Below are positions 33,801-41,513 of a stretch of 64,000 nt of DNA, piece by piece. Location: assembly GCF_965205175.1 (NCBI RefSeq), contig NZ_OZ242038.1, positions 186,001 to 250,000 on the forward strand. The letters are read 5' to 3'. The number at the start of each line of letters is the position of its first letter. Within the stretch, counting starts at the first letter, position 1. Below the pieces are notes generated by a model. That model did not search any database and was not told the origin of the DNA. It worked only from the letters and a program-made list of their open reading frames with translations. This DNA is from Poriferisodalis sp965205175. GTDB taxonomy: Bacteria > Actinomycetota > Acidimicrobiia > Acidimicrobiales > Poriferisodalaceae. The position numbers were made by a program, and so were the translations under genes.

Positions 33801-34243
33801 CCCCCGACACCGCCGTCGAGCTCGGCCCCGGCGTGCGGCTGCTGCTGGGCCTGCGGTCCATCGGCGAGCCCGACGACGAGGGCATGCGGCTGGTCGGCTT
33901 CCGGGTGAACGGCCAGCCCCGCGACATCGACACGCTGGATCGAACCGTGGCTGCCGACCGCCCCGAGCACGCCCGGGCCGACCCCGCCAACCCCGGCCAC
34001 GTTGCGGCACCGTTCCGCGGTTCGGTCAACGTCTCGGTGTCCGAAGGCGACCGAGTCGGCACCGGCGACACGGTCGCGGTTATCGAGGCCATGAAGATGG
34101 AATCGTCGATCTCGGCGCCGGTCGCCGGCACGGTTGCGTCAATCGCTGCGGCACCGGGCGCACTGCTGGAGCCGGGCGATCTGATCCTCGAGATCAGGCC
34201 CGCCGGACGGTCCGCCAGCCCCGAGAGCGCCCCCGACACCTGA
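30812..34243 (+). CDS. pyc: Pyruvate carboxylase
   Basis: ATP-dependent carboxylation of pyruvate to oxaloacetate, the main anaplerotic reaction. The 1143-residue single chain contains a biotin carboxylase domain (KLLVANRGEIAIRAF at the start, ATP-grasp loop KAASGGGGRGMRRV, FIEMNPRIQVEHTVTEEV), a carboxyltransferase barrel (DTTLRDAHQSILATRLRT, CVKDMAGLLRP, LHTHDTGGG) and a C-terminal biotinyl domain (EAMKMES, Lys1095). Length and order are normal for the alpha4 type. ATG 30812 overlaps the stop of the AAA ATPase; the in-frame extension to 30695 runs through the ATPase coding sequence in another frame and was rejected. All key motifs are intact. Confidence 0.97.
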   Translation: MNKLLVANRGEIAIRAFRAATQLGIRTVAILPVEEERSGALHRIKADEAYVIGTEGRPVRAYLDHEAIVAKAVEVGADAVYPGYGFLSESPDLADACAAAGVTFVGPSAEVLRLTGNKMRARRAAHQAGLPVLRQSAPVSESGSDLDSAALAAAAAEIGYPLFVKAASGGGGRGMRRVGRADDLAEAVMAAQREAHSAFGDGTVFLEEAMSGVRHIEAQVLADAAGQVVHLFERDCSVQRRFQKVVEMAPARDLDPAVRHRLLADAVRFAETIGYLNAGTVEFLVDANGRHVFIEMNPRIQVEHTVTEEVTDVDLVESQLRIAAGTTLDELGLRQEAISLRGVALQCRVTAENPANDFRPDAGRIVAYRPAGGAGVRLDGCVYQGVEITPHFDSMIEKITCRGPDFETAVRRMQRTLAEYRVRGVSTNQPYLQAILADDEFRTGTVTTTFIDDRPELTAASVGADRATRLLRYLADVTVHQPHGPAPTRVDPAAKLIAASGVPPAGSRQRLADLGPERFAAELRAAEAVAVTDTTLRDAHQSILATRLRTIDLAAGARQVAHSMAQLFSLECWGGATFDVALRFLHEDPWERLRRIRAAAPNICTQMLLRGRNTVGYSPYPDVVAHEFVAEAAECGMDIFRVFDAFNAIDQMRPAIDAVIHAGAVAEGTICYSGNLSDPNEDLYTLDYYLRVASQLDKAGVHILCVKDMAGLLRPAAAATLVTALRERFAQPVHLHTHDTGGGQLATYLAAVDAGVDAIDGAAPPLSGMTSQPSIAAIVAMTDDTDRATGLSLDAIGDMEPYWEAVRSVYAPFEAGLPSPTGTVYRHEIPGGQLSNLRAQALALGLGDRFEEVERLYAACNELLGRPIKVTPSSKVVGDLALHLVASGVTPEELAADPASADLPDSVVGFLHGELGTPPGGFAEPFRTRATAGRSWSPAATSLTDDDVAGLANDRAATLNRLLFPRPAAAQADSADRYGDLSVLPSLLFWYGLDPHAPDTAVELGPGVRLLLGLRSIGEPDDEGMRLVGFRVNGQPRDIDTLDRTVAADRPEHARADPANPGHVAAPFRGSVNVSVSEGDRVGTGDTVAVIEAMKMESSISAPVAGTVASIAAAPGALLEPGDLILEIRPAGRSASPESAPDT

Positions 34244-34318
34244 CCCGGCCACTACGCCGTCGGCTCCGGCACGTCGGCCGCCGCAGCTCCTCAGTCGGAG
34301 GGTCGTGGGCCCAGTCGA

Positions 34319-35557
34319 TCAGTCGAGCAGGGACCTGCTGATGACGACGTCTTGGATTTCGGTGGCTCCGTCGACGTAGTGCGTCAGCCGCGATGCAGCG
34401 AGGTGGCGCGGCAGCGGGTGGTCTCGTCGAGCGCCGACGGCACCCATGACCTGCATGCAGTCAGCGAGCCGCCGCTCGGCTGCACGGGTCGCGAATTTCT
34501 TGGCGTGGGCTGCGTCCACGCCCGCCGCGCGGCCCTCGGCAACAGCCATCGCCGCTCGATAGGTCAACAGACGAGCGGCCGCCAGATCGGTCGCCACGTC
34601 TGCGAGGCGGAATCGCACGCCCTGCAAGTCCGCGACGCGACCGCCGAACGCCTGACGCCGGCGCACGTAGTCGATCGCGGTGGCCAGTCCGGTGCGGATC
34701 ATGCCGCAGCACATTGCTCCCACCAATACCCGCGCCAAGTCGATGCCCTCCATGGCCGCCGCGAACCCCTCGCCCGGCGGGGCCAGCACATCGGCCGCCG
34801 AGACCCGGCAGTCGTGCAGAGAGATGTCGTTGGTTCCCAATCCGTGCGCCCCGCACAGTTCGTAGCCCTCGGAGCGCTCGATGCCCGCAACCCCGCCGTC
34901 GACGAGGAAGGCAGCAATGCCGCGGTGTCCGGCGGCGGGATCGGTCTGCGCGTACACCGACAGCACGTCGGCAGCGATCCCGTTGGTGACCCACGCCTTC
35001 TGGCCGTCGAGCACCCATTGGTCGCCGTCTCGGAGCGCCGACGCGGTGATCTTGGCTGCGTCGCTGCCGATGCCGGGTTCGGTGAGCAAGAACGCGCCCA
35101 GACGTTCGCCTGACGCCAGCGGCCGCAGCACCCGATTCCGCAGGCCCGCAGTGGCGCGGCGGCTGACGGCGGCGGCCAGGTTGTTGTGGCACACGAGCAC
35201 GAATGCCGTGGCGAAGTCCGCTGCCGCGATCTCTTCGAGCACCCGCGCCAGCCCGACCTCGCCGAGGCCGCAACCGCCGTCGGCCGCGGGCACCAGCAGC
35301 CCGCAGAGCTGCTCGGCCGCGGCACTCGCGAACGCCTCGGCAGCGAAACGACGGTCTCGTTCCCAGGTCTCCGCCCGCGGCGCCACGCAACTCCGAGCCC
35401 ATCTCGCAGCACGGTCGATGACGGCCTGCTCGTTCGCACTGACCGCCGCGTCGGCCACCTGCGGCGTGAGCTCGGCCGCCAGTTCCGGCGTCGGCATCGA
35501 AGCGGGCGGTGTCAGGGGAATAGTCACGGCACCAGATCTTGGCCCATGTTCGTGCAT
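34319..35557 (-). CDS. Acyl-CoA dehydrogenase
   Basis: A 412-residue flavoprotein of the acyl-CoA dehydrogenase family. Landmarks are GAFLLTEPGIGSDAAKITASA (FAD/substrate loop), QWVLDGQKAWVTNGIAADV, the mid-domain AGIERSEGYELCGAHGLGTNDISLHDCRV, and the C-terminal CMQVMGAVGARRDHPLPRHL followed by ATEIQDVVISRSLL. It would oxidise an acyl-CoA thioester, passing electrons to ETF; chain length and branching cannot be read from the sequence. Alternative starts are GTG 35527 and ATG 35497, since the first 20 residues are not conserved. Convergent with pyc (75-bp gap) and divergent from the fasciclin gene. It is not clustered with other beta-oxidation genes. Confidence 0.9.
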   Translation of the reverse strand: MHEHGPRSGAVTIPLTPPASMPTPELAAELTPQVADAAVSANEQAVIDRAARWARSCVAPRAETWERDRRFAAEAFASAAAEQLCGLLVPAADGGCGLGEVGLARVLEEIAAADFATAFVLVCHNNLAAAVSRRATAGLRNRVLRPLASGERLGAFLLTEPGIGSDAAKITASALRDGDQWVLDGQKAWVTNGIAADVLSVYAQTDPAAGHRGIAAFLVDGGVAGIERSEGYELCGAHGLGTNDISLHDCRVSAADVLAPPGEGFAAAMEGIDLARVLVGAMCCGMIRTGLATAIDYVRRRQAFGGRVADLQGVRFRLADVATDLAAARLLTYRAAMAVAEGRAAGVDAAHAKKFATRAAERRLADCMQVMGAVGARRDHPLPRHLAASRLTHYVDGATEIQDVVISRSLLD

Positions 35558-35617
35558 CCAAACAGCGCCGTCGCTGCGTAGTGATCTTCGAGACCCCGAC
35601 GACGAGGAGATTTCGCA

Positions 35618-36382
35618 ATGAGGCTCACGATGAGGAACCCACTCTCACGGCTCTTGGCAGTGCTGGCGGCGGTTTCGCTGGTTGCCGCAGCCTGCGGCGA
35701 CGACAACGACGGCGTCGAGACAGCCACCCCAGCCGCGCCTCCCGCCACAGCAGAGGTGATGCCTCCCACAACCGCCACAGCAGAGGAGATGCCTCCCACA
35801 ACCGCCACAACAGAGGAGATGCCTCCCACAACCGCCACAGCAGAGGAGATGCCTCCCACAACCGCCACAACAGAGGAGATGCCTCCCACAACCGCCGCAG
35901 CAGAGGAGCCGTCCGTCGATCAACGTGAAGGCTCTCCCTCGTCCGACGAGATGCCCGGGACGATCGTTGAGGTCGCGGTGGCCTCCGGCCAGTTCCCCAC
36001 CCTCGTCGCCGCGGTGCAAGCCGCCGGACTCGTCGACGCGCTCAACAGCTCCGGCCCCTTCACCGTGCTCGCACCCACCGAAGAAGCCTTCGCCGCAGCC
36101 CTCGCCGCCCTGGGCACCACACCCGAAGCGCTGCTCGCAGACACCGAACTGCTCACCGCAGTGCTCACCTACCACGTCCTGCCCCTCGAAGCACCAGCCG
36201 CAACCGTGGTCACCCTCGACGGCCAAACCGTCGACACCCTCCAAGGAGCACCGGTCACCATCACCGTCGACGGCGACGCCGTCATGATCAACGACGCCAA
36301 CGTCCTCGCCACCGACATCGAAGCCTCCAACGGCATCATCCACGTCATCGACACCGTCCTGCTCCCACCCTCAGACGAGTAA
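35618..36382 (+). CDS. Fasciclin-domain lipoprotein with tandem-repeat linker
   Basis: A 254-residue lipoprotein. Lipobox VAAACGDD (Cys about residue 27) is followed by a linker built from five copies of a decapeptide of the type MPPTTAT(A/T)EE, then a single FAS1 domain (about 115-250) with TIVEVAVASGQFPTLVAAVQ, GPFTVLAPTEEAFAA, LTYHVLP and SNGIIHVIDTVLLPP. FAS1 domains mediate adhesion; MPT70/MPT83 of mycobacteria are the nearest known type. ATG 35618 has GAGGAG 8 nt upstream. The sigK/rskA pair directly downstream is the same association known from mycobacteria, where SigK drives mpt70/mpt83. A strong hairpin follows the gene. Confidence 0.92.
   Translation: MRLTMRNPLSRLLAVLAAVSLVAAACGDDNDGVETATPAAPPATAEVMPPTTATAEEMPPTTATTEEMPPTTATAEEMPPTTATTEEMPPTTAAAEEPSVDQREGSPSSDEMPGTIVEVAVASGQFPTLVAAVQAAGLVDALNSSGPFTVLAPTEEAFAAALAALGTTPEALLADTELLTAVLTYHVLPLEAPAATVVTLDGQTVDTLQGAPVTITVDGDAVMINDANVLATDIEASNGIIHVIDTVLLPPSDE
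35761..35910 (+). repeat. Five 30-bp tandem repeats in the fasciclin gene
   Basis: Five consecutive 30-bp units (35761, 35791, 35821, 35851, 35881) each beginning GCCTCCCACAACCGCC. Units alternate between ACAGCAG and ACAACAG near the end, so the array also has a 60-bp period, as expected from duplication of a unit pair. The copy number would change linker length in steps of ten residues without frameshift. Confidence 0.9.
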
Positions 36383-36397
36383 GTCCTCACACAGCGT

Positions 36398-36438
36398 CGG
36401 CGGGCGGGCCGGCCCCCATCCCCATGGCCCGCCCGCCG
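36398..36438 (+). terminator. GC-rich hairpin after the fasciclin gene
   Basis: CGGCGGGCGGGCC (36398-36410) and GGCCCGCCCGCCG (36426-36438) form a perfect 13-bp stem with a 15-nt loop, 15 nt after the stop codon. There is no U-run, as is frequent in actinobacterial terminators. Confidence 0.65.
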
Positions 36439-36529
36439 ATGCTTCTGCGCCGTGCTTCTTCAGAGCGGTGCTTTGGCGCTCCGTGTCCCCATGGCGATGC
36501 CGCTCTTCTGAGGGCTCAGCGTGCGTCGG

Positions 36530-36535
36530 TACGAT
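36530..36535 (+). promoter_or_regulatory. -10 box of a leaderless promoter (ECF sigma factor)
   Basis: TACGAT ends 6 nt before GTG 36542. It lies inside the longer frame starting at 36521 and is the reason for preferring the shorter start. Confidence 0.45.
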
Positions 36536-36541
36536 CCCGCC

Positions 36542-37096
36542 GTGGATCGTTCTGCGAGCACACCGAGCACAGCAGTCGATGCTGTCGCCGACGCGTTCGC
36601 CTGCGGCCAGGAAGGCTCGCTGGCAGAGGTGTACCGCCACTACGGCGACCTCGTGTACACGTTCTGCTGTCGAACTCTCGAGGAGAGCCGCGCCGGCGAC
36701 GTCACCCAAGAGGTGTTCATCAGCGCTTGGAAGCACCGGCAGCGGTTCGACCCCGCGAAGGGCACGCTGGCAGGATGGCTGATCGCCATCGCCAAGAACC
36801 GGATCATCGACAATGTCCGAGCCGAGAATCGCCACGCAGCGCGACGGTCTGACCAAGATCCGACTGATGTTCCCGCCGACTCCGCGATCGAGCGGATTGC
36901 GGAGCGGCTGCTCATCAGCGATGCACTGCGTCGCCTGCCTGAGCAATCCCGCCGGCTGGTCACGATGCACTACTTCGACGGCTTGACCCACCGTCAGATC
37001 GCAGAGCAGACATCGCTGCCGCTCGGCACCGTCAAGAGCACCCTGTTGCGGGCGCTGGTGACGATCCGATGCCAGCTGGAGCGCTCCGATGGCTGA
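36542..37096 (+). CDS. sigK: ECF RNA polymerase sigma factor, SigK-like
   Basis: A 184-residue group 4 sigma factor with region 2 (LAEVYRHYGDLVYTFCCRTL, DVTQEVFISAWKHRQRFDP, GTLAGWLIAIAKNRIIDNVR) and region 4 (RRLPEQSRRLVTMHYFDGLTHRQIAEQTSLPLGTVKSTL helix-turn-helix). No region 3. It would direct transcription of a small regulon, released when the partner anti-sigma is inactivated. GTG 36542 is preferred because a TACGAT box ends 6 nt before it; GTG 36521 is in frame. The ATG of the anti-sigma gene overlaps its end by 8 nt. The neighbouring fasciclin lipoprotein and RskA-like partner justify the SigK-type label; promoter specificity is not shown. Confidence 0.88.
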   Translation: MDRSASTPSTAVDAVADAFACGQEGSLAEVYRHYGDLVYTFCCRTLEESRAGDVTQEVFISAWKHRQRFDPAKGTLAGWLIAIAKNRIIDNVRAENRHAARRSDQDPTDVPADSAIERIAERLLISDALRRLPEQSRRLVTMHYFDGLTHRQIAEQTSLPLGTVKSTLLRALVTIRCQLERSDG

Positions 37097-37871
37097 TCGA
37101 CCGGACCGTCGGGACGCCGAGATGTCCGATACCGCTGACCTCGAGGCCACGTTGCGTGAGCTGGACGCAGACAGCTTGGAGCTATTGACGCCGCCGCCGG
37201 AAGTCTGGCAGGGCATCGAATCCACGCTGGCAGCCCAAGGCGAGCACGTCGGGACTGCGACTGACCGGAGCGGCATCGGCCACGAAGACGGCCGCGGTCC
37301 ACTCAACAACCCAGACAGCGACTACCCAAACGGTCACAGCGACGACCCTGGCGCCGACCGTCGGGTCGTGCCACTCGACAGCCGCCGGCGGTGGAAGCGT
37401 GTGGTGTTGCCTGCGGCTGCGGCGGTGGCGCTCCTGGCCGTCGGTGTCACGTCCTATGTCGTGACGCGCGCGGATCCCGACCGCATCGTCGCCGGCACGA
37501 CCTTGGCCTACGACGCCGCTGCGTTCGACCCGTTGGGCGCGCAGGCTCGTGCCGACGCGCAGCTTTTTGAGACCAACGGCCGCTACCGCGTCCTGCTCGT
37601 CAATGCCGTGCTGCCCGCAGCCGGCGTCGGCGCAGACCTTGAAGCGTGGCTGATCCAGCCCGACGGCGACGGCAACGTGGCCGATCTGGTGTCGCTGGGC
37701 CTCGTCGATGCCTCCGGTCAACGAAGTGACGGCGTGCTCCACAGCTTCGCAGTGCCCGCCGCGTACGACCCGGCCGTCTATTCCGTCGTGGACATCAGCG
37801 TCGAGGAACGCGACGGCAACCCCGCCCATTCGGGTCGCTCGATTCTGCGCGGCGTGCTCAAGGACGGCTGA
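37089..37871 (+). CDS. rskA: Anti-sigma factor, RskA-like
   Basis: A 260-residue single-pass membrane protein. The N-terminal cytosolic part contains DTADLEATLRELDADSLELL and PPPEVWQGIESTLA, a short sigma-binding segment, then a flexible Asp/Gly/His-rich region, a basic stop and a transmembrane helix (VVLPAAAAVALLAVGVTSYVV, about residues 104-124). The extracytoplasmic domain has the RskA C-terminal pattern NGRYRVLLVN, LEAWLIQPDGDGNV and HSFAVPAAYDPAVYSVVDISVE. In mycobacteria RskA holds SigK until it is cleaved by regulated proteolysis. The gene overlaps the sigma gene by 8 nt, the usual coupling for such pairs. Confidence 0.88.
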   Translation: MADRPDRRDAEMSDTADLEATLRELDADSLELLTPPPEVWQGIESTLAAQGEHVGTATDRSGIGHEDGRGPLNNPDSDYPNGHSDDPGADRRVVPLDSRRRWKRVVLPAAAAVALLAVGVTSYVVTRADPDRIVAGTTLAYDAAAFDPLGAQARADAQLFETNGRYRVLLVNAVLPAAGVGADLEAWLIQPDGDGNVADLVSLGLVDASGQRSDGVLHSFAVPAAYDPAVYSVVDISVEERDGNPAHSGRSILRGVLKDG

Positions 37872-37960
37872 GCGGCGCCGCTGCCCCCGTCAGCCGGGCT
37901 CGGCCGAATGTCCCGAGGGGCGGGCGCGGCGAAGTGCGCAGCACCCGCGTGCCGGCGCGC

Positions 37961-39343
37961 CTACTGGCTGCGTGCGGGCTGGGGCTGGGATCCCTGCGGC
38001 TCTCGGGAGATTGGCGCAATGAGCCGCTTGACGAACAGGATGAACACGCCGGTGAGCGCGAGATTGAGCGCCAGCGACAGCATCGCGACCGTGACGATCG
38101 GCCCGCCGATGCCGTAGCTGAGGCTGAGCACCAACACCCCTGCGCCGACTTCGCCTCTGGGCCACATGCCGATGGCGACCGCGAGCCGTTCTCGCCAGTG
38201 CGCTTCGCGGCGGTAGCACAGTGCCGGGAACATCTTGCCGAGGTTGCTGATCGCCGACAGCACCAAGACGTGAAACAGGATCGCCCCCCAGCTCATCTGC
38301 GGCTGGCTGGCAGTGACCGTGGCGGTGTACCGGCCCTCGTACTCGCCGCCGAGCTGGGTCGGGTCGTCCACCGAGGCGGCGGGCGCGGCAGCGTGCAGCG
38401 ACGCGGGTGTCGGCTCGACGTGCTGCGCGTCGTCGCCTTCGAAGATCTGCGGCAGGCTCAGCCCGACCAGCAGCATGAACACCGCCGCTACCCACGCCGC
38501 CGCACGCTGCTCCCGTGGGCGCTCCAGCAGTTCGTGCAGCTCGGATTCGGCTTGGGCTGCTTGAGTACCCGACTCGCCGGCGTCACCCCGTCGGGTTGCA
38601 CGCTGACCGGCGATGCGAGGCCGAGCGATGCAGCCGAGCACGAACGCCGGCAGCAGCACCTCGATGTGTATGGGCACCGACGGGTCGATCACCTTGGTCA
38701 GCTCGTAGAGCACCTCGCTGGTGCCCACGATGGCCGCGGCGTAGAACAGCACCCAGCCCCACGTCACCGGCAGCGTGATCCGGTGCAGGAACACGTAGGC
38801 AACGATCAGCAGCACCGCCATCAGCACCACCACGCCGCCGAGCTGCCAAGCGAGTCCGACCAGCAGAATCTGCAGCGGGATCATCAACAGCACGGTGTCG
38901 AGGTCGTCGAAGATGGCCAGAATCCGGGCTTTGCGGAACAGCCACGTAGCGCCCAGACCGGCTGCAGCGAGCATGCTGAACAGGACCCCTGCCGATGTGG
39001 GCGCTGCGAACCTGCCCGCCAGCAGCGTCTCCTTCCAAGCGTCTGCGTTGCCCCAGACGTCCGAGGGCAGCATCACGAAGACGAAGTAGCCGGTGACGAA
39101 AATCCACGGGAACGACGCGGCGGTGAACGCCACGAAGTAGTCCCACCCGTACTGGCGCAAGTTCGTCTTGTCGATGTGGAACTCGAAGCCGACGTGGATC
39201 ATGATGAACGCCAGACCGGTCATGGTCAGCACGCGGATGGAGGTGGCCACTTGGTCGTGCAGGCCGCCGGTCAGTTGCGGCAAGAACTGCGAGAGCGCCA
39301 GCCCGACGAGCAGCAACACCGAATAAGCCAGCACTTTGCGCAC
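37961..39343 (-). CDS. Cation:proton antiporter (CPA family)
   Basis: A 460-residue integral membrane protein with about twelve hydrophobic segments. Family features include GLAFIMIHVGFEFHID near the third helix, LLAGRFAAPTSAGVLFSML, FDDLDTVLLMIPLQILLVGL with paired acidic residues in the membrane, and the late helix MWPRGEVGAGVLVLSLSYGIGG (GEVG motif typical of Na+/H+ exchangers). A hydrophilic loop of roughly 90 residues (RPRIAGQRATRRG to YEGRYTATVTA) interrupts the fold. Probable role is Na+ or K+/H+ exchange for pH and ion balance. GTG 39343 is chosen because GGAGAGG lies 8 nt upstream; TTG 39367 is in frame. It is convergent with rskA. Confidence 0.88.
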   Translation of the reverse strand: MRKVLAYSVLLLVGLALSQFLPQLTGGLHDQVATSIRVLTMTGLAFIMIHVGFEFHIDKTNLRQYGWDYFVAFTAASFPWIFVTGYFVFVMLPSDVWGNADAWKETLLAGRFAAPTSAGVLFSMLAAAGLGATWLFRKARILAIFDDLDTVLLMIPLQILLVGLAWQLGGVVVLMAVLLIVAYVFLHRITLPVTWGWVLFYAAAIVGTSEVLYELTKVIDPSVPIHIEVLLPAFVLGCIARPRIAGQRATRRGDAGESGTQAAQAESELHELLERPREQRAAAWVAAVFMLLVGLSLPQIFEGDDAQHVEPTPASLHAAAPAASVDDPTQLGGEYEGRYTATVTASQPQMSWGAILFHVLVLSAISNLGKMFPALCYRREAHWRERLAVAIGMWPRGEVGAGVLVLSLSYGIGGPIVTVAMLSLALNLALTGVFILFVKRLIAPISREPQGSQPQPARSQ

Positions 39344-39494
39344 CGCTTCAACCCTCTCCGCAGGCAAACGAGACGAAGGCAGTATCGCAGCGCCGCTTCG
39401 TGTTTACGCGGCGATTTCTCCGAGGCGTGTCGAGATCGTTTCGACAGCGTGAAGAACCGCGTGTCGCCAGGCCACGAATGCGGCGCGGCGCGAC

Positions 39495-40415
39495 CTACAG
39501 GCGCCGAACGGTCGCCGCCTTGCCTGTGGTGCCGTAGGCCATGCCTGCGGTGCGGTGCAGGTTCCGCGTGTTGTGCATCCGACCGTGGATGCGCGGGCCT
39601 GCGGCGAGCATCGCGCCGTCCACCACGAGCTGCTGGCCGCTCACGAACTGCCCGTCGTCACTCGCCAGGAACAGCGCCGCCGAAGCGATGTCAGCGCCTT
39701 CGCCCCGGCCCGGCCACGGCTGGGTCTCGCGCATCACTTCTTCGGCTTGGGCTTCGTTGCCGCTGTGCATCAGCGGCGTGAAGATCAGTCCCGGGCAAAT
39801 GGCATTCACCCGGATCCGGTGAGGCGCGAGTTCCACCGCCGTTGTCTGGGCCAGACTGATGACGGCGGCTTTGGCAGCGGAGTACGCCTGCGGTCCTGCG
39901 CCGCCGCCAACGCCGGCGATCGATGCCGTGTTGATGATCGAACCGCCGCTGCCTTGAGGAATCATGTGGCGGGCCGCGTGCTTGGTGCCCAGCATCACCG
40001 AGCGCACCAGGATGGCGAACGTCTCGTCCCACGCGTCCACGTCCAGCTCGGTGATCGGCCCGAACGCCCCGCCGATACCGGCGTTGTTGAACACCACGTC
40101 GAGCCGGCCGAATGCCTCGACGGCCAGCTCGGTCATGGCCGCGACGTCATCTTCCACGGCGACATCGGTGCGCGAGAAGCGAGCGCGTTCGCCGCATCCG
40201 GCTTGGTTGAGCTCTGCCATGAACGCGTGGCCTGCGTCGGCGTTGAGGTCGCCGATCACTACCGAGGCGCCTTCGTCCAAGAACCGCTCGACCGTGGCTC
40301 GGCCCATGCCGCTGGCCCCGCCGGTGATGACCGCAACCTTGCCGGCCAACCTGCCGTCGGCCTGCTCCTTGGCCTCCCCAACACTGCGCGTCGCGGGTTC
40401 CATTCCCTCAACCAT
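39495..40415 (-). CDS. Short-chain dehydrogenase/reductase
   Basis: A 306-residue classical SDR: cofactor loop VITGGASGMGRA, Asp at the end of strand 2 (VVIGDLNADAG, so NAD is likely), NNAG (FNNAGIGG), catalytic Ser in INTASIAGVGG, YSAAKAAV (Tyr-x-x-x-Lys) and the RVNAICPGLIFTPLM loop. The C-terminal 35 residues after VVDGAMLAAGPRI extend beyond the usual end and are basic. ATG 40415 has GGGAGG 10 nt upstream. It would oxidise or reduce a hydroxyl/keto group on an unknown substrate. The gene stands alone between the antiporter and the Fic remnant. Confidence 0.92.
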   Translation of the reverse strand: MVEGMEPATRSVGEAKEQADGRLAGKVAVITGGASGMGRATVERFLDEGASVVIGDLNADAGHAFMAELNQAGCGERARFSRTDVAVEDDVAAMTELAVEAFGRLDVVFNNAGIGGAFGPITELDVDAWDETFAILVRSVMLGTKHAARHMIPQGSGGSIINTASIAGVGGGAGPQAYSAAKAAVISLAQTTAVELAPHRIRVNAICPGLIFTPLMHSGNEAQAEEVMRETQPWPGRGEGADIASAALFLASDDGQFVSGQQLVVDGAMLAAGPRIHGRMHNTRNLHRTAGMAYGTTGKAATVRRL

Positions 40416-40484
40416 GTTCGCCTGGCCTCCCTCGTGCCGCCGGCGACCGGTGCCGCTACGTCGCCGTGATCGTCTGCGGCGACA

Positions 40485-41263
40485 TTAGATGCCGGAATCT
40501 GCTGATGCTTGCTTCGGCGCTGCAAGATTCATCATGTCGACCGGGGTGTCTCGGGTGACCTCCGCGAACGCATCCATCATGCTCGGACTCTCGAACACGC
40601 GATTGCGCCGTCCCGCGCTTCGCTGTACCAAGATCCCGATGTCGGTCAGTCGATTGACTGCGCGCTGGGCGGTCGTATCGTCACAGGACAACTGCTTGGC
40701 GACGCTTGTGGCCGTGACGATCGGTTGCAAGGGCGACGACTCCAGCAACCTGTAGGCCGCGGAGCCGGACCGAATTCCGGCCCGTCGCGCTATGTCTTGC
40801 CAACCTCTGAGCAGCCCGTCCAAGTGTTCGACGAAGCGCTCACGCAGCAAGCAGCCGTACATTGCAGCATCGGCATGCAACTCTATGCAGGGAAGATACG
40901 TCGCTGAACGCATCGCGTCGTCGGCGGAGCCACATGTCGTGCTGCGAGAGGGCCATTGAGCGCGCCACCGCCAATCCAGTTCTGGCTATCACGTATGCGG
41001 CCTGCGAGTTCCGGCTCGTCCCGCATGAGCACCGCATGGACGTCGAGTATGTTCTCCACCGTCAGATCGGTGCCGGACGCGGCCAAGCTGATGGCTCGTT
41101 GTGTGGCTTCGAGGTTGCGAAGCGCTTGCACCTCTAGAGCGGGCGGACGCTTTCCGAACAGCGTCATCTGCGCTTCAGCGCGTGCGACCCGCCGATCAGC
41201 GCGTGCGGCCCGCCGAGCGGAAGGGCGTAGTTCTTCAATACACCTGCAACTCAGCTTCAAGTT
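40485..41263 (-). pseudogene. Fic family protein remnant, catalytic core deleted
   Basis: Two pieces in different frames. The N-terminal piece (about 41260-40925) reads IEELRPSARRAARADRRV, NLEATQRAISLA and LAGRIRDSQNWIGGG, which is the Fic_N and leading Fic helix pattern. The C-terminal piece (40913-40485) is the winged helix that ends many Fic proteins (VTATSVAKQLSCDDTTAQRAVNRL). The segment that should carry HPFxxGNGR and about 100 residues around it is missing, and the pieces are out of frame, so AMP-transferase activity is lost. The 5' end carries a perfect 10-bp-arm inverted repeat and a duplicated 15-mer, possibly an old operator. Confidence 0.75.
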
Positions 41264-41269
41264 GCAGGT
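41242..41269. repeat. Inverted repeat at the 5' end of the Fic remnant
   Basis: ACCTGCAACT (41242-41251) and AGTTGCAGGT (41260-41269) are perfect 10-bp arms around an 8-nt loop. The 15-mer CTGCAACTCAGCTTC inside it (41244-41258) is repeated exactly at 41284-41298. Confidence 0.7.
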
Positions 41270-41513
41270 ATAGCGTTCCTTGGCTGCAACTCAGCTTCGC
41301 GGCACCATGCGCGCACTCGTCGCCTGCCTGGCCACGGACGAACCCGTAGCGAGCCTGAGCGCGCTGAGTGCCGCAGCGGCAGCGTGGCTTCTGCTGTGGT
41401 TGCGCGGCCTCGGCTGCTCGCCGTGACGCGACCCGGCTCGTCATGCGACAATGCGAGCAGGACCAATGCGCATCCGGGGGATGCTGCGCTGTGCTTGGAG
41501 GGGAACTTCAACC

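Noticed and set aside
35761..35910. CRISPR-like array
   Set aside because: The 30-bp repeats are contiguous without spacers and encode a Pro/Thr/Glu-rich stalk in frame.
41300..41510. Short frames between the Fic remnant and the amidohydrolase
   Set aside because: No recognisable protein; may be further decay of the Fic gene, but this cannot be supported.
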